From contig JACKIT010000002.1 in assembly GCA_020638335.1 (NCBI GenBank), forward strand, positions 85,638 through 149,637: a stretch of 64,000 nt of DNA, in the 5' to 3' direction. Position numbers and translations under genes: made by a program. The notes beneath the pieces were generated by a model, which was not told the DNA's origin, made no database searches, and saw nothing but the letters and a program-made list of their open reading frames with translations. Every line of letters begins with the position of its first letter. The stretch's first letter is position 1. The stretch is from Rhodospirillales bacterium. Its GTDB lineage: Bacteria > Pseudomonadota > Alphaproteobacteria > Micavibrionales > Micavibrionaceae. Positions 17,801 to 25,836 of this stretch are shown here, in pieces.

Positions 17801-18308
17801 GCACCATATTTTTCCCTCCCCCTTGAGGGGGAGGGTTAGGGTGGGGGTGTTCGGTATTGTAAGATTCAACACCATCCCCCCTACCCCCTCCCTCAAGGGA
17901 GAGGGGGCGTTTAAAATTTTCTTGACGCAGATCGCCGAGTAGGGCGCGGGTGATATCGAGCAGGCTCATTGGCGCGTCGTCAAGGCTGGTCGGTTTGGCT
18001 AGCCCCAGTGTCTTGCACAGGCCATTGATGGTTGGGGTTGAAAAGGTCGCCGGGTGGACAAAGGCAAAGAGTTCGAGCACGTCAAAGGTGGCGAATTGCA
18101 CGTCATTGCCAAGTCTGGCACGGCAAAAGGGCGCGTGGCAGACAAGGACCGGTTTTTTATGGATGAGGGCGGCAGCTTGGGCATGGGGCAGCGTTTTAAG
18201 CTCGCCGTCATTGCTGAGCATATAAGCTGCCCGCGCATTCACGCACAGCGCTGGAATATCAGGCAGGGTGATGGTGGTTGAAGGCGCTGGTGCGGTTTCA
18301 GGAATCAT
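14877..18308 (-). CDS. DinG-type ATP-dependent DNA helicase with in-frame insertions
   Basis: 1143 residues, roughly 200-250 longer than expected. Superfamily 2 XPD/DinG-like helicase: Walker A AEAGTGVGKTLG near 322-330, one Cys near 392 plus CIYSACDHYHKC near 455-469 (probable 4Fe-4S cluster), DEGH box near 510, and the C-terminal motif FGRLIRSESDKGVFV. The N-terminal 120 residues look like a degenerate exonuclease region. Three foreign segments are in frame: about 133-165 and 275-308 (both containing EHPHPNPPPQGGG) and about 706-853 (a DUF559 nuclease domain). All fall in linker-like positions, so the helicase may still work. Confidence 0.85.
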   Translation of the reverse strand: MIPETAPAPSTTITLPDIPALCVNARAAYMLSNDGELKTLPHAQAAALIHKKPVLVCHAPFCRARLGNDVQFATFDVLELFAFVHPATFSTPTINGLCKTLGLAKPTSLDDAPMSLLDITRALLGDLRQENFKRPLSLEGGGRGDGVESYNTEHPHPNPPPQGGGKNMVLEIARVMGLNGKGWAWTPFVFSALGETYDEAVPVNSKTGLNIWKNLPEWAEEAPPPPASHHGVTEDEARERLIRLLGPEAEKREEQIDYASMIAKAFTPPSTQTKTSPPSLEGGGKGEGVESNNIEHPHPNPPPQGGGDRFIIGDKNIPHIILAEAGTGVGKTLGYLAPASVWAEKNQGTVWISTYTKNLQRQIDQELDRLYPNPELKAVHVATRKGRENYLCLLNLEEAAAGAALAKHPDAAIAAGIMARWTAATKDGDLTGSDYPGWLSGLLGYRHSAVLADRRGECIYSACDHYHKCFVERSVRSAAHARIVVANHALVMISAALATSGEDMPTRYVFDEGHHLFDAADSAFAAHLTARETRDLRRWILGNESGRRASRARGLKRRAEDLTEGMQEAEELLRKILNAAECLPMDGWTRRLRDGFPSGPTEQFLAQIYKQVHARADGRDGPYSLETELFPIDPDVLTAAHKLKTALADLQKPMQSLARIFQKKLANDEGLLDADTRKRLEALSASLQRRATLTLQAWIAMLENLDTNGPPSPRGRAECSEGGEHFHQNASHDMIEKSQQLRKNLTQAEENLWLNLNHKQLGVKFRRQHPIDNYITDFACPEKKLIIEIDGGQHSEQGQYDQTRTAYLQSKGYRVLRFWNNEVLQNTDGVLQTIINHLGSPPPRPSPQKGEGLESATQFIDWMEIERVDGHAVDVGLYRHHIDPMQPFASSIRPHIHGMAVTSATLRDSSQEDQADWTSALKRTGAAYLNPGAKTHSFASPFDYANQTKIFVINDVNKHNLDQVAGAYRALFKAAGGGALGLFTAISRLRAVQARIAGELENAGLPLYAQHIDEIDTGTLVDMFREDEHACLLGTDAIRDGVDVPGNALRLIVFDRVPWPRPTILHKARREAFGGRAYDETITRLKLKQAFGRLIRSESDKGVFVMLDSGLPTRLQSAFPKNVEIVKTGLSKVTAAIQDHLGT
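15754..16182 (-). mobile_element. CCCTCCCC palindrome with DUF559 endonuclease domain, in frame inside dinG
   Basis: Palindromic ends at 15754-15776 and 16160-16182, each followed inward by GGGTGGGG-type sequence, are inverted to each other. Between them the helicase frame encodes a complete DUF559 (Vsr-fold, PD-(D/E)XK-like) domain on the minus strand: LRKNLTQAEENLWLNL, FRRQHPIDNYITDFACPE, then LIIEIDGGQH and GYRVLRFWNNEVLQN. The Asp and Glu-x-Asp residues are intact. The segment joins helicase linker sequence on both sides without a stop. It corresponds to the empty palindromes at 17387 and 17814 with a nuclease in the loop. Confidence 0.75.
17387..17480. repeat. empty CCCTCCCC palindrome inside dinG (copy 1)
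   Basis: The left half is CCCTCCCCCTTGAGGGGGAG then GGTTAGGGTGGGGGTGTT. The right half is its approximate inverse, with a central loop of about 15 nt. Translated in the helicase frame it gives SLEGGGKGEGVESNNIEH and the PHPNPPPQGGG run, just before the Walker A motif. No gene in the loop. Confidence 0.75.
17814..17907. repeat. empty CCCTCCCC palindrome inside dinG (copy 2)
   Basis: Same structure and size as the copy at 17387-17480 with a few base changes. Translated in frame as SLEGGGRGDGVESYNTEH and the PHPNPPPQGGG run at about helicase residues 133-165. The two copies are in the same orientation and separated by about 330 bp. Confidence 0.75.
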
Positions 18309-18324
18309 AACTCTACATTAAACA

Positions 18325-18416
18325 TCATTGCGAGGAAGGCAAAGCCTGACGACGCAATCCGGTGCAAAAGAGTAATTTTCTGGATTGCTTCACCGCCGTT
18401 GGCGGTTCGCAATGAC
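18325..18416. repeat. CATTGCGAGG…CGCAATGAC palindrome, second copy
   Basis: TCATTGCGAGG at the left and TCGCAATGACA at the right are complementary, as are GCAATCC and GGATTGC further in. It lies immediately upstream of dinG. Interior differs from the copy at 14735-14869. No gene inside. Confidence 0.6.
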
Positions 18417-18519
18417 ATCAGATTATTTTCCGATGACCGGTCGCTGTGTTCTGATTCGGATGCGCGGCAAGAAGGACTACCACCCCCTTAAGATCCTGTT
18501 CATTAGGCTTCGTTATGGG

Positions 18520-19062
18520 TTATGGTTGTGGCACTTCTGGTGCCTGGAAAACACCGATCGTATGGGAGAGGTTTGTTTCACCTTTTATAAATGCATCATT
18601 TTGTTCTTCAGAAAGATTGCTGTTATTTAAATTGTTAATAACACCTTGAGCATATTGAGTTGGATCTATTCCCTCCTTGAAATCTTCATCTTCGTAGTAT
18701 GAATAACCGGCGTTTTTGAAATCTAGCGTAATGTTTCCATTTTGGTCTAGCGTGCCATTAACTTCCAGAAATAGTGTGCCTTCGCCTTGTTCCGGATCTC
18801 GGATTGCAAAATCTACTTTGATATCTCCCGGAGCCAATTCTCCGTCTTTTTGTGCCAATTCTACGGCTGCTTTGATGCCTTCTGTGATGTCGTTTTCCAT
18901 TCTTGCGCCATCGCCTTCGAGGCCCTCATAATTATTTTCGATTACACCTACGATTTCTCTGGCAAAACTTGATGGACTTAGGCGGTCTTCTGATTCTTGG
19001 GTGATGAGTGCAGAGGCTTTTGTTTGTGCTGTTTCTGCAATTTCCGGTCCGTTCTGTGCCAT
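18520..19062 (-). CDS. unknown soluble protein
   Basis: 180 residues, acidic, with no signal peptide or membrane segment. The N-terminal half is helical (SSFAREIVGVIENNYEGLE, ENDITEGIKAAVELAQKDGE); the middle is beta-rich (GTLFLEVNGTLDQNGNITLD). No family recognised. Start ATG 19062 follows CAGAGGATATAAAA. It sits between dinG and a decayed duplicate of the dinG 5' end, so it may have arrived with a local rearrangement. Confidence 0.6.
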   Translation of the reverse strand: MAQNGPEIAETAQTKASALITQESEDRLSPSSFAREIVGVIENNYEGLEGDGARMENDITEGIKAAVELAQKDGELAPGDIKVDFAIRDPEQGEGTLFLEVNGTLDQNGNITLDFKNAGYSYYEDEDFKEGIDPTQYAQGVINNLNNSNLSEEQNDAFIKGETNLSHTIGVFQAPEVPQP

Positions 19063-19167
19063 TTTTATATCCTCTGTTTGCCATAATTTTTTAGATCACT
19101 GGATAATTTTGGCAGAGGAGTATTAAAAAAATATTAATTATGGAAATTTAAGGGGGGGGGCGGAGTA

Positions 19168-19230
19168 GTGCAGATGGCGCTGGAATATCGGGCATGGTGA
19201 GGGTGGTTGCGGACGATGGCGCGGGGTGAT
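19168..19230 (-). pseudogene. decayed duplicate of the dinG 5' end
   Basis: On the minus strand this reads APSSATTLTMPDIPAPSA, matching the helicase N terminus APSTTITLPDIPAL. At DNA level GCGCTGGAATATC is identical in both, and the next 20 bases match at 17. Only about 60 bp is recognisable. It lies about 900 bp upstream of the real dinG start, with the unknown gene 18520-19062 between. The rest of the 277-bp gap 19063-19339 shows nothing further. Confidence 0.55.
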
Positions 19231-19339
19231 TCGGCCTAGGATAGGGTTAGCATTTTCAAACTAACTATTTCCAAAACCCCGATTTTTGTACGCAAAAAGC
19301 CTCTGATAAAGCCTTCCTTAATGGTTTTTCTGTAAAATT

Positions 19340-20524
19340 GTGGTGAATTTGAGTAAAAAGAAAAGCGGCTATATGGGTTTTTGGGATTTCGGAAAAGAGA
19401 GCGGGCACGACGTGATTGTAAGACAACCCAGTCTTGCGGGTCGTTTTGCCGATGTCGGGATTCCTGAACGAACACAAACTCAAAATATATATGTTTCTCC
19501 ACAAACGCAGCAAAGCATCGACCAGCTCGATCCAAAATTGCTTGGTGTAGCCGCAGAGATTTCCGGCGCGGATAATGTGATTTTTGTTTCGGATGATGAT
19601 ATTCGTCCGGAAATTGAGAAAATTGATGCTCAGCGTTACGGTACTTCTAATATTTTGCATGGCGATGATTATGCGCATTACGGAGAGGCCTTTGATGCTT
19701 TTCGTACCGGGTTTAAAGATGCACCACCAATCATAGTTCCGAAGTCTGCACAGCATGCTTATAACGAAGATGCCTCGGCGCAGATCTATCATCATGAGAA
19801 TGGTCAGTCTTATTGTGTGATCACTTTACCGCGTATGGACGATACTGCGGATAGTTATTTTCGGCGCGTGGGTGGGGTGAAGGGCTTTACCAAGACACCT
19901 GATGGCGAGTTGGTTAAAACACAGATCAATATTCCTGAAAGCGAAGCTCTTGATAAGGCGGTGGTTGCGGAAGGAATTCTTCATGAAGCGGCACATTGCG
20001 GGCTTCAACATCCTGATATTGAGCGTACGACGCCTGAGGTTTTGAATGAAGAACAGGAGGCGGATGCTGTTGGTCATGAAGTTGTTCAATATGTGTTTCC
20101 CGATGTTGGCACTGAATCGGCCCAAGTGACGCGAGATGCCCGTGCCTTTGGGGCTATTGCTTTGGATGATCCTGATCATGCGGGGAATATGGATTTGCAT
20201 TTTGATTCGTCTGTTTCGCCTGAAGATCAGGTCGCTGGGCATCGGCATGTTCATGATGCTGTGGTCGATAAGGTTGCAGAGATGGTTTCGACAGATCGTC
20301 ATGAAGCACGTGAGCTTTTAAATTCTGATCCCCAATTGATGCATTCGACACTAGATCAGATGAATCAGGAAGGTGCATTTTTGGGCAATAAAGCGGCTCA
20401 AGCCTATGTTGATAGTTATCTGGATGTGGGGCAACGGCGGGTCCCTGAATATGTGGGGGTGCAGCCAAAGAGTACTCCTGATGCTTCGCCGGCTCCTGTG
20501 CCGGTCACACCCGGTGGTTCTTAA
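19340..20524 (+). CDS. putative zinc metallopeptidase-like protein
   Basis: 394 residues from GTG 19340 (ATG 19373, MGFWDFG, is an alternative). ILHEAAHCGLQH at about residues 213-224 is an HExxH zinc motif, and about 25 residues later EEQEADAVGHE gives an ExxAD-type third ligand, as in gluzincin-like peptidases. The rest is unrecognised: no signal peptide, a His/Asp-rich region (AGHRHVHDAVVDKV) and a proline-rich tail (SPAPVPVTPGGS). Peptidase activity is inferred from the motif only. Confidence 0.6.
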   Translation: MVNLSKKKSGYMGFWDFGKESGHDVIVRQPSLAGRFADVGIPERTQTQNIYVSPQTQQSIDQLDPKLLGVAAEISGADNVIFVSDDDIRPEIEKIDAQRYGTSNILHGDDYAHYGEAFDAFRTGFKDAPPIIVPKSAQHAYNEDASAQIYHHENGQSYCVITLPRMDDTADSYFRRVGGVKGFTKTPDGELVKTQINIPESEALDKAVVAEGILHEAAHCGLQHPDIERTTPEVLNEEQEADAVGHEVVQYVFPDVGTESAQVTRDARAFGAIALDDPDHAGNMDLHFDSSVSPEDQVAGHRHVHDAVVDKVAEMVSTDRHEARELLNSDPQLMHSTLDQMNQEGAFLGNKAAQAYVDSYLDVGQRRVPEYVGVQPKSTPDASPAPVPVTPGGS

Positions 20525-20531
20525 GAAAAGC

Positions 20532-21668
20532 CTATATTTTAGGCGGGACAAAAATTTCTGCGGCTTCGCCGGGCAGGGATTCCAGGTAAATTGATTGTGA
20601 TGGGAAGGCGAAGCCGGTGCCGGCTTTGTCCTCGACGATTTGTTTAATGGCGAGTGCGAAGTCTTCCTTGACGGCCAGCCATTCGCCCCAGTCTGTCGTC
20701 TTGGTAAAGCAATAGACGAGGAAATCGATGGAGGAGTTGTTGAAGCTATCGACGCGGACGAAGGTTGAAACTTCGTCGGGCTTGGCGAAGGCGTCGTTTT
20801 GCATGATGTAATCCATTACGCCGTCGCGGATGATCTGGAGTTGTTCAACGCTGGTGCGGTATTCGACGCCGATCGCCCATTTGATGCGGCGGTGGGTCAT
20901 GCGGGAAAAGTTGGTGACCACGGCATCGGAGAGGTTTGAGTTCGGGACATGGACCGGGGCTTTGTCAAAGCGACGAACCTTGGTCGAGCGAAAGCCGATA
21001 TCTTCGACTGTGCCTTCGACGATGCCGTCGACCAAAATCCATTCGCCGGGGTGAAAGCGTTTTTCGGCGATAATCGTTATGCCACCGATCAAGTTTTTGA
21101 ATAAATCTTGCGCGCCGAGTGCGACGGCGGCGCCAAACAGGCCGAGACCGGCAAGGAGCGGGCCGACGGCGATGCCCCAGATTTCAAGGATAACAGCGGC
21201 GCCGATAAAGACGATCAGGACTTTGAGCGCCTTGAAAATCCATTGCATCATTGCGCGGGTGAGGAGCTTTTCGAGCTTTTTTACGCCGTGGCTTAGGGGA
21301 TCAGCAGCGCGGTGCAAGGCCCAGAAGATCGTAAAGGCGATGAGGGAGCGTTCGACGCGCATGACAAATTCGTTGGCTTCGTCACTCAGTTCTAGATACT
21401 GGCTGGCGAAAAAAATACCGAGAATAACGGGGATGAACTTGATCGGCGGGATGAGCGCATCGACGATTTTATCATCCAGTTTGGTTGTAGATTTTGTGGC
21501 CCAGTCGTGGAGCTTGGCCAGGACGAATTTGCTGAATATGCCGCGGATGAACAAAAAGCCGAGTAAGATCCCCAATGCGATGATGATTGAGCTAATATTG
21601 ATGCCCATAAAACCGTGTGTCCAAACATCAACCACCATGTTTTTGAGTTCGTCCAGATTTTTGTCCAT
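20532..21668 (-). CDS. MscS-family mechanosensitive channel
   Basis: 378 residues from ATG 21668, chosen for the strong AAAGGAG 11 bp upstream; the frame extends to TTG 21707. Four or five membrane helices, then the glycine/alanine-rich pore helix region (AGLGLFGAAVALGAQDLFKNLIGG) and the beta domain (KRFHPGEWILVDGIVEGTVEDIG) typical of MscS. The C-terminal domain is the cytoplasmic vestibule. Such channels release solutes on hypo-osmotic shock. It converges on the gene at 19340. Confidence 0.9.
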   Translation of the reverse strand: MDKNLDELKNMVVDVWTHGFMGINISSIIIALGILLGFLFIRGIFSKFVLAKLHDWATKSTTKLDDKIVDALIPPIKFIPVILGIFFASQYLELSDEANEFVMRVERSLIAFTIFWALHRAADPLSHGVKKLEKLLTRAMMQWIFKALKVLIVFIGAAVILEIWGIAVGPLLAGLGLFGAAVALGAQDLFKNLIGGITIIAEKRFHPGEWILVDGIVEGTVEDIGFRSTKVRRFDKAPVHVPNSNLSDAVVTNFSRMTHRRIKWAIGVEYRTSVEQLQIIRDGVMDYIMQNDAFAKPDEVSTFVRVDSFNNSSIDFLVYCFTKTTDWGEWLAVKEDFALAIKQIVEDKAGTGFAFPSQSIYLESLPGEAAEIFVPPKI

Positions 21669-21731
21669 TGATTTTGCCGCTCCTTTGACAATATTGTCGT
21701 TCTTCAATGAGTTTTGACCCTAGGATATAGC

Positions 21732-22433
21732 ATGGACGTAATTGCTGCGAAACCCAGTTTTGAGATGCTGGATTACTTATTAAAACGCCGGAGTTTGAAG
21801 GTGGGTGAATTTGTGGAGCCGGGGCCGAATGCGGAGCAATTGCAGACATTGTTAACGGCGGCGGCGCGGGTGCCGGATCATGGTAAATTGTGTCCGTTTT
21901 ATTTTCTGGTGTTTAAAGGCGATGCGCGGGCGCAGGCGGGGGATATTTTGGCGGAGATTTTCAGGGGTGATCATCCAGATGCGCGTGCGGATAAGATTGA
22001 AGATGAGCGCCAGCGGTTTTTACGCTCGCCGCTGGTGGTGGGGATTGTGATGCGCGCACGGCCCAGCAAGCATCCTTTGTGGGAACAGATGATGAGCGCA
22101 AGCGCGGTGGCGCAGAATTTTGTGCTGGCGGCTAATGCGCTGGGCTTTGGGGTGCAGTGGCTCAGCGAGTGGTATGCGTATGATGAGCGGACGCGCGCTG
22201 CGTTTGGATTGGATGAACGCGATGTTGTGGCCGGGTTTATGCATGTGGGCAGCCCGGCAGCGGCGGCACAGGAGCGGCCTCGCCCTGATCTGGAAAAAAT
22301 TGTAACATTTTGGCAGCGAGGTTGCAGTCCTGAAAAGGGTGATTGTTATGATCTTGGTAAATTCGAATTTCCCGAAGACGGGTTTGATTTTTCTAAATTA
22401 AAACGGTTAGTAAAAGCCGCGCAGGGCTTGTAA
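21732..22433 (+). CDS. nitroreductase-family protein (YdjA-like)
   Basis: 233 residues from ATG 21732, with TAGGA upstream; a TTG at 21714 is in frame but unlikely. RRSLKVGEF and ARVPDHGKLCPFYFLV are the FMN-binding features of single-domain nitroreductases. SAVAQNFVLAANALGFGVQW is the conserved central helix, and the C terminus is short as in YdjA. Reaction: NAD(P)H-dependent reduction with bound FMN; substrate unknown. Divergent from mscS with a short shared upstream region. Confidence 0.85.
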   Translation: MDVIAAKPSFEMLDYLLKRRSLKVGEFVEPGPNAEQLQTLLTAAARVPDHGKLCPFYFLVFKGDARAQAGDILAEIFRGDHPDARADKIEDERQRFLRSPLVVGIVMRARPSKHPLWEQMMSASAVAQNFVLAANALGFGVQWLSEWYAYDERTRAAFGLDERDVVAGFMHVGSPAAAAQERPRPDLEKIVTFWQRGCSPEKGDCYDLGKFEFPEDGFDFSKLKRLVKAAQGL

Positions 22434-22441
22434 TTTTCCTC

Positions 22442-22951
22442 CTAGCAATTGCCGTAGTATTGTTTCCAAATATCGGATCTATTGGCTCTTTCAAAAGCAT
22501 ATTTAAGATGCATCTTGAGCGCAGCATTGCGCAGAGCCATTTTGTAATTGGGGCCGACGCCTGATGTACCGTCTTTCATTTTAACGATCACGACTTGTCT
22601 TTTGTGGGTGGGGATGTTGACAATATCGCTTCCCAGTACATCATCGCCGGCCAGCGCTAAAGTTCGGGCTTTGTGATAACCCGGACAGGCTTGGGTAATT
22701 TTTAAGTCATCGATGGGGCCTAAATCATGCTCTCGTTTGTCCAGCCCTTCCCAAATTAAATGGTTGCCATCTATATCTCTGCGGAAATGGCGTTTGCCGA
22801 TGTGTAAAATCGCACTTAAGGAAAGGTCTTCGTTGAGGCCTTTAAACATCTCAGGAGAAAGATTTTTTTCTCCAAGGCAGAAAAGCTCAAAATCTTTAAG
22901 TCGCTGAAGGACTTTTTCAGGCTTTATTTGAAGATATTGAGAACCAAACAT
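22442..22951 (-). CDS. unknown protein
   Basis: 169 residues, charged, no signal peptide or membrane helix. It has four Cys/His-containing patches (FCLGEKN, HIGKRHF, CPGYHKA, YYGNC) and a basic C-terminal helix (NAALKMHLKYAFERANRSD). No family recognised. It converges on the nitroreductase gene with an 8-bp gap. The following 145 bp before lysK show nothing recognisable. Confidence 0.55.
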   Translation of the reverse strand: MFGSQYLQIKPEKVLQRLKDFELFCLGEKNLSPEMFKGLNEDLSLSAILHIGKRHFRRDIDGNHLIWEGLDKREHDLGPIDDLKITQACPGYHKARTLALAGDDVLGSDIVNIPTHKRQVVIVKMKDGTSGVGPNYKMALRNAALKMHLKYAFERANRSDIWKQYYGNC

Positions 22952-23096
22952 TTACACACCGTAATTTAAGTCAAAAAGCTGCTTATAGCTTTATATTAAA
23001 TCCGAAATAGTTAATTTAGTTTAAATTTGTATAAAATTTTATCTAAATTTTACGGGTGTTTTATGTACATCTATTTTTTATTGGTTTTCCAATAAC

Positions 23097-24779
23097 TTAA
23101 GCGGCTTTTGTAAATTCTCCATTCAAGGCGTTGCGGATTAAATTTACCGTGTCCTTAACACCGTAGAGCTTGATGAAAGAGCCGAACCGGGGGCCTTGAG
23201 ACTGGCCGAGGCAGACTTCATATATGGCTTTGAACCAGTCGCGGAGTTCGTCTTTTTCATAGCCGTTGTCTTTACCGGCGCTGAAAACTTCGGTCATATA
23301 CTCTTCGGCAGGCAGGCCGGAATCCATGCCTTCCAACGTGGTGGCGAGCGCTTCGAGCGCCGCGGTTTCGCGGGCATCAGGGGCGCGGTATTGTTTTTCA
23401 GGCAGGATGAAGTCTGTGTAATAGCGGATAGCATAATCAACGAGGCGATCTAAAAACGGTGCGCTTTCAGGGGTGGCATCGGGCGCGGCGGCTTGAATGA
23501 ATTTCCACAGCGTGGCTGGATCGCTTGTATTGGCGGCGTTCACCAAATTGAGCAGGAGCGCGAATGAGATCGGCGTGTGCTGGGCATTCGGAATGGTGCC
23601 ATCGTGGATATACCAGGCAGGGTTTTCCAGTTTTTTGGCGGGGTCCTGTTCGGGAAGTTTTTCTACGAACTGGATATATTCATCGACAGCTTTGGGGATA
23701 ATATCAAAATAGAGTTTTTTGGCCGTGGTCGGGCGTTGATACATGTAATAGGCGAGGCTTTCATGGGGGGCGTAGGTGAGCCAGTCTTCCATGGACAGGC
23801 CGTTGCCTTTGGATTTGGAAATTTTTTGACCTTTTTCATCGAGAAACAGTTCGTATCTGAAACCGGCGGGGCTGCGTCCGCCGAGAATCTGGACGATCTT
23901 GGCGGCAATATCTGCGGCGGTGACAAGGTCTTTACCGGCCATTTCGTAATCGACATCGAGTGCATACCAGCGCAGCGCCCAGTCGGCACGCCATTGCGCT
24001 TTACAGCCTCCATCAAAGATGCTTTGCGTGATTGTTTCTCCGGCGCTGTAGCCTGAGCGTTCTTTTTCACTGTCGTCGAGAACTTCGAAGGTAGCGATGC
24101 CTTTATCGGCATCAATGACTTCGCGCAGGATGGCATTGTGCAGGATGATCGGGTGATGATCATCAACGGATTTCTTTTGTACAATCGGGAAGAGGGGGGA
24201 ATAGGTTTCGGTGCGTTCGGCTCCCAAGATTGGCAGTACGGCTTCGCGGATTTCAGTGTATTTTTCGAGCATGATGCGCAGAGCATCGTTAAAGCGGCCG
24301 TTGGTATAACAATCTGCGGTGGAGCTTAAGAATTCGTATTCAAAGCCAAAGCTGTCCAGGAATTCACACAAGCGATCATTATTATGTGCGGCGAAGCTTA
24401 AATGATCGCTTTCGAACGGGTTGGGCACTGATGAGAGCGGCATACCGAGGGCTTTGGTCAGAAGTTCGGGGTTGGGGACATTGGTCGGAACTTTGCGCAG
24501 TCCGTCCATGTCATCGGAAAAACAGATGATTTTGGTCGGGATGCCGGGGGCGAGGCGTTGAAAGGCGCGCATAACCATGGTGGTGCGCGCGACTTCGCCA
24601 AAGGTGCCGATATGCGGCAGGCCAGAGGGGCCATATCCGGTTTCGAACAGGACATAGCCTTTGGGGCCGGGCTTAATCTCGCCTTTATTTATGGCGCGCA
24701 GGCGTTTGATCACCTGCCGCGCTTCTTCGAACGGCCAGGCGCGGCAATTATTGGCAATTTCTGTGTCTATATCAGTCAT
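23097..24779 (-). CDS. lysK: lysyl-tRNA synthetase, class I
   Basis: About 560 residues from ATG 24779 (MTDIDTEIANNCRAWPFEEA); an in-frame ATG at 24818 lies right against a terminator hairpin and is less likely. Class I catalytic motifs: a HIGH variant in GPSGLPHIGTFGEVART and KISKSKGN. This is the archaeal-type LysRS that replaces class II LysS in many alphaproteobacteria and spirochaetes. It charges tRNA-Lys. Confidence 0.93.
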   Translation of the reverse strand: MTDIDTEIANNCRAWPFEEARQVIKRLRAINKGEIKPGPKGYVLFETGYGPSGLPHIGTFGEVARTTMVMRAFQRLAPGIPTKIICFSDDMDGLRKVPTNVPNPELLTKALGMPLSSVPNPFESDHLSFAAHNNDRLCEFLDSFGFEYEFLSSTADCYTNGRFNDALRIMLEKYTEIREAVLPILGAERTETYSPLFPIVQKKSVDDHHPIILHNAILREVIDADKGIATFEVLDDSEKERSGYSAGETITQSIFDGGCKAQWRADWALRWYALDVDYEMAGKDLVTAADIAAKIVQILGGRSPAGFRYELFLDEKGQKISKSKGNGLSMEDWLTYAPHESLAYYMYQRPTTAKKLYFDIIPKAVDEYIQFVEKLPEQDPAKKLENPAWYIHDGTIPNAQHTPISFALLLNLVNAANTSDPATLWKFIQAAAPDATPESAPFLDRLVDYAIRYYTDFILPEKQYRAPDARETAALEALATTLEGMDSGLPAEEYMTEVFSAGKDNGYEKDELRDWFKAIYEVCLGQSQGPRFGSFIKLYGVKDTVNLIRNALNGEFTKAA

Positions 24780-24820
24780 GGCTTTACGCTTATCAAATTC
24801 TTTTGCATTTTCAAACATAT

Positions 24821-24855
24821 AAAAAGCCGGGCACGATTATGTGACCCGGCTTTTT
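24821..24855 (-). terminator. rho-independent terminator
   Basis: AAAAAGCCGGG and CCCGGCTTTTT form a stem with a 13-nt loop, and the A and T runs make it usable on both strands. It sits downstream of the lipoprotein gene (24874) and just upstream of lysK, so it would end the lipoprotein transcript. Confidence 0.75.
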
Positions 24856-24873
24856 ATGATCCGGTTAAAATTG

Positions 24874-25188
24874 TTATTTCTTTAGCTCTTCGCGATATGC
24901 GTCACGAACGCGATCGGTGGCTTCCTGGCACATTCTCAGGTCATGTTCGGCTTGAAGAGCCCGTGCTTCCCATTCTGAGTAGTCGCATTCCATGCATGGT
25001 TTTGAGCATGGCTCTGGCGTTGCAGGTGATTCGGCAACTGGTGTCGGAGCAGGTGCGCTTTGCATGTGGGTAGCGGTGCGTTCGATTTCGTAAGGCGGGG
25101 CATCATCATAAAACCCCATACCTGTTTCGCAAGCAGACAAGCCCAAAACGGCCAGTCCCAATATACATGTTTTTAAAGCAGCTTTCAT
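24874..25188 (-). CDS. small lipoprotein
   Basis: 104 residues. Signal peptide with lipobox LSAC (ILGLAVLGLSACETG), so it should be lipidated at Cys 19 or nearby. Then a Pro/Ala-rich linker (SAPAPTPVAESPATPEP), a cysteine patch (CSKPCMECDY) and a helical C terminus (EWEARALQAEHDLRMCQEAT). Function unknown. It is followed by a clear terminator. Confidence 0.7.
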   Translation of the reverse strand: MKAALKTCILGLAVLGLSACETGMGFYDDAPPYEIERTATHMQSAPAPTPVAESPATPEPCSKPCMECDYSEWEARALQAEHDLRMCQEATDRVRDAYREELKK

Positions 25189-25268
25189 AGGCTTTATCCT
25201 TTGTTGGTCATCTGGAATAGCGCGAGCTTATCAAGAATTAATAAGAATGCAAAGCGTCTTGGTGAAAG

Positions 25269-25568
25269 CTACAAGTTTTGACTTTGGCTGCGGCGCTTTT
25301 TATATGCGCTTCGTTTATAGAGTGTAAGCAATATAATAATATTTATGCATATAACGTTGATGCCGTTGACGAGGCTGAATTTTACGTCGGCTAAATCAAA
25401 AACACTATAAAGCAAACTCACAATTGCGGTGTAATTCCAAATCATCCATGAGGTGATTGAGATTTCACGGCAATCAGTTTTGCTTTTCCAAAGGCGTCTG
25501 ATTTGTGGCATGTATCCAAATAAAACAAGAATTCCGACTGTGGAATATAAAAACCCAATTATGCTCAT
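25269..25568 (-). CDS. SemiSWEET / PQ-loop transporter-like protein
   Basis: 99 residues with three membrane helices, the size of a bacterial SemiSWEET half-transporter. GYMPQIRRLWKSKTDCREIS carries the PQ motif after helix 1, and SITSWMIWNYTAIVSLLY is the second helix. Such proteins dimerise to pass small sugars or related molecules; the substrate is unknown. The 240 bp up to the next gene hold nothing I can identify. Confidence 0.8.
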   Translation of the reverse strand: MSIIGFLYSTVGILVLFGYMPQIRRLWKSKTDCREISITSWMIWNYTAIVSLLYSVFDLADVKFSLVNGINVICINIIILLTLYKRSAYKKRRSQSQNL

Positions 25569-25836
25569 GTTTGTCCTTTGATATTGCGCTGTGGCTCTAT
25601 CCTGTCATGTCACTAAACATCGTGCAAAAACTTTGTAAACGTTGTGGTGTGAAAAATAAATTGATGTTTTTTTTGTATATGTTTTTTTTGTGGAAAGATT
25701 CATTTAAAAAAACCCTTTGGAGAATAAGGCGATTCACAGTATATTTGTTTGAAGAGTAGCTACTTTTGTCCAATTTATTTCACCCTTTCTTTCGGTCAGT
25801 TCTGACCACTTGCAAAACATTTCAGGAGAAAAACTC

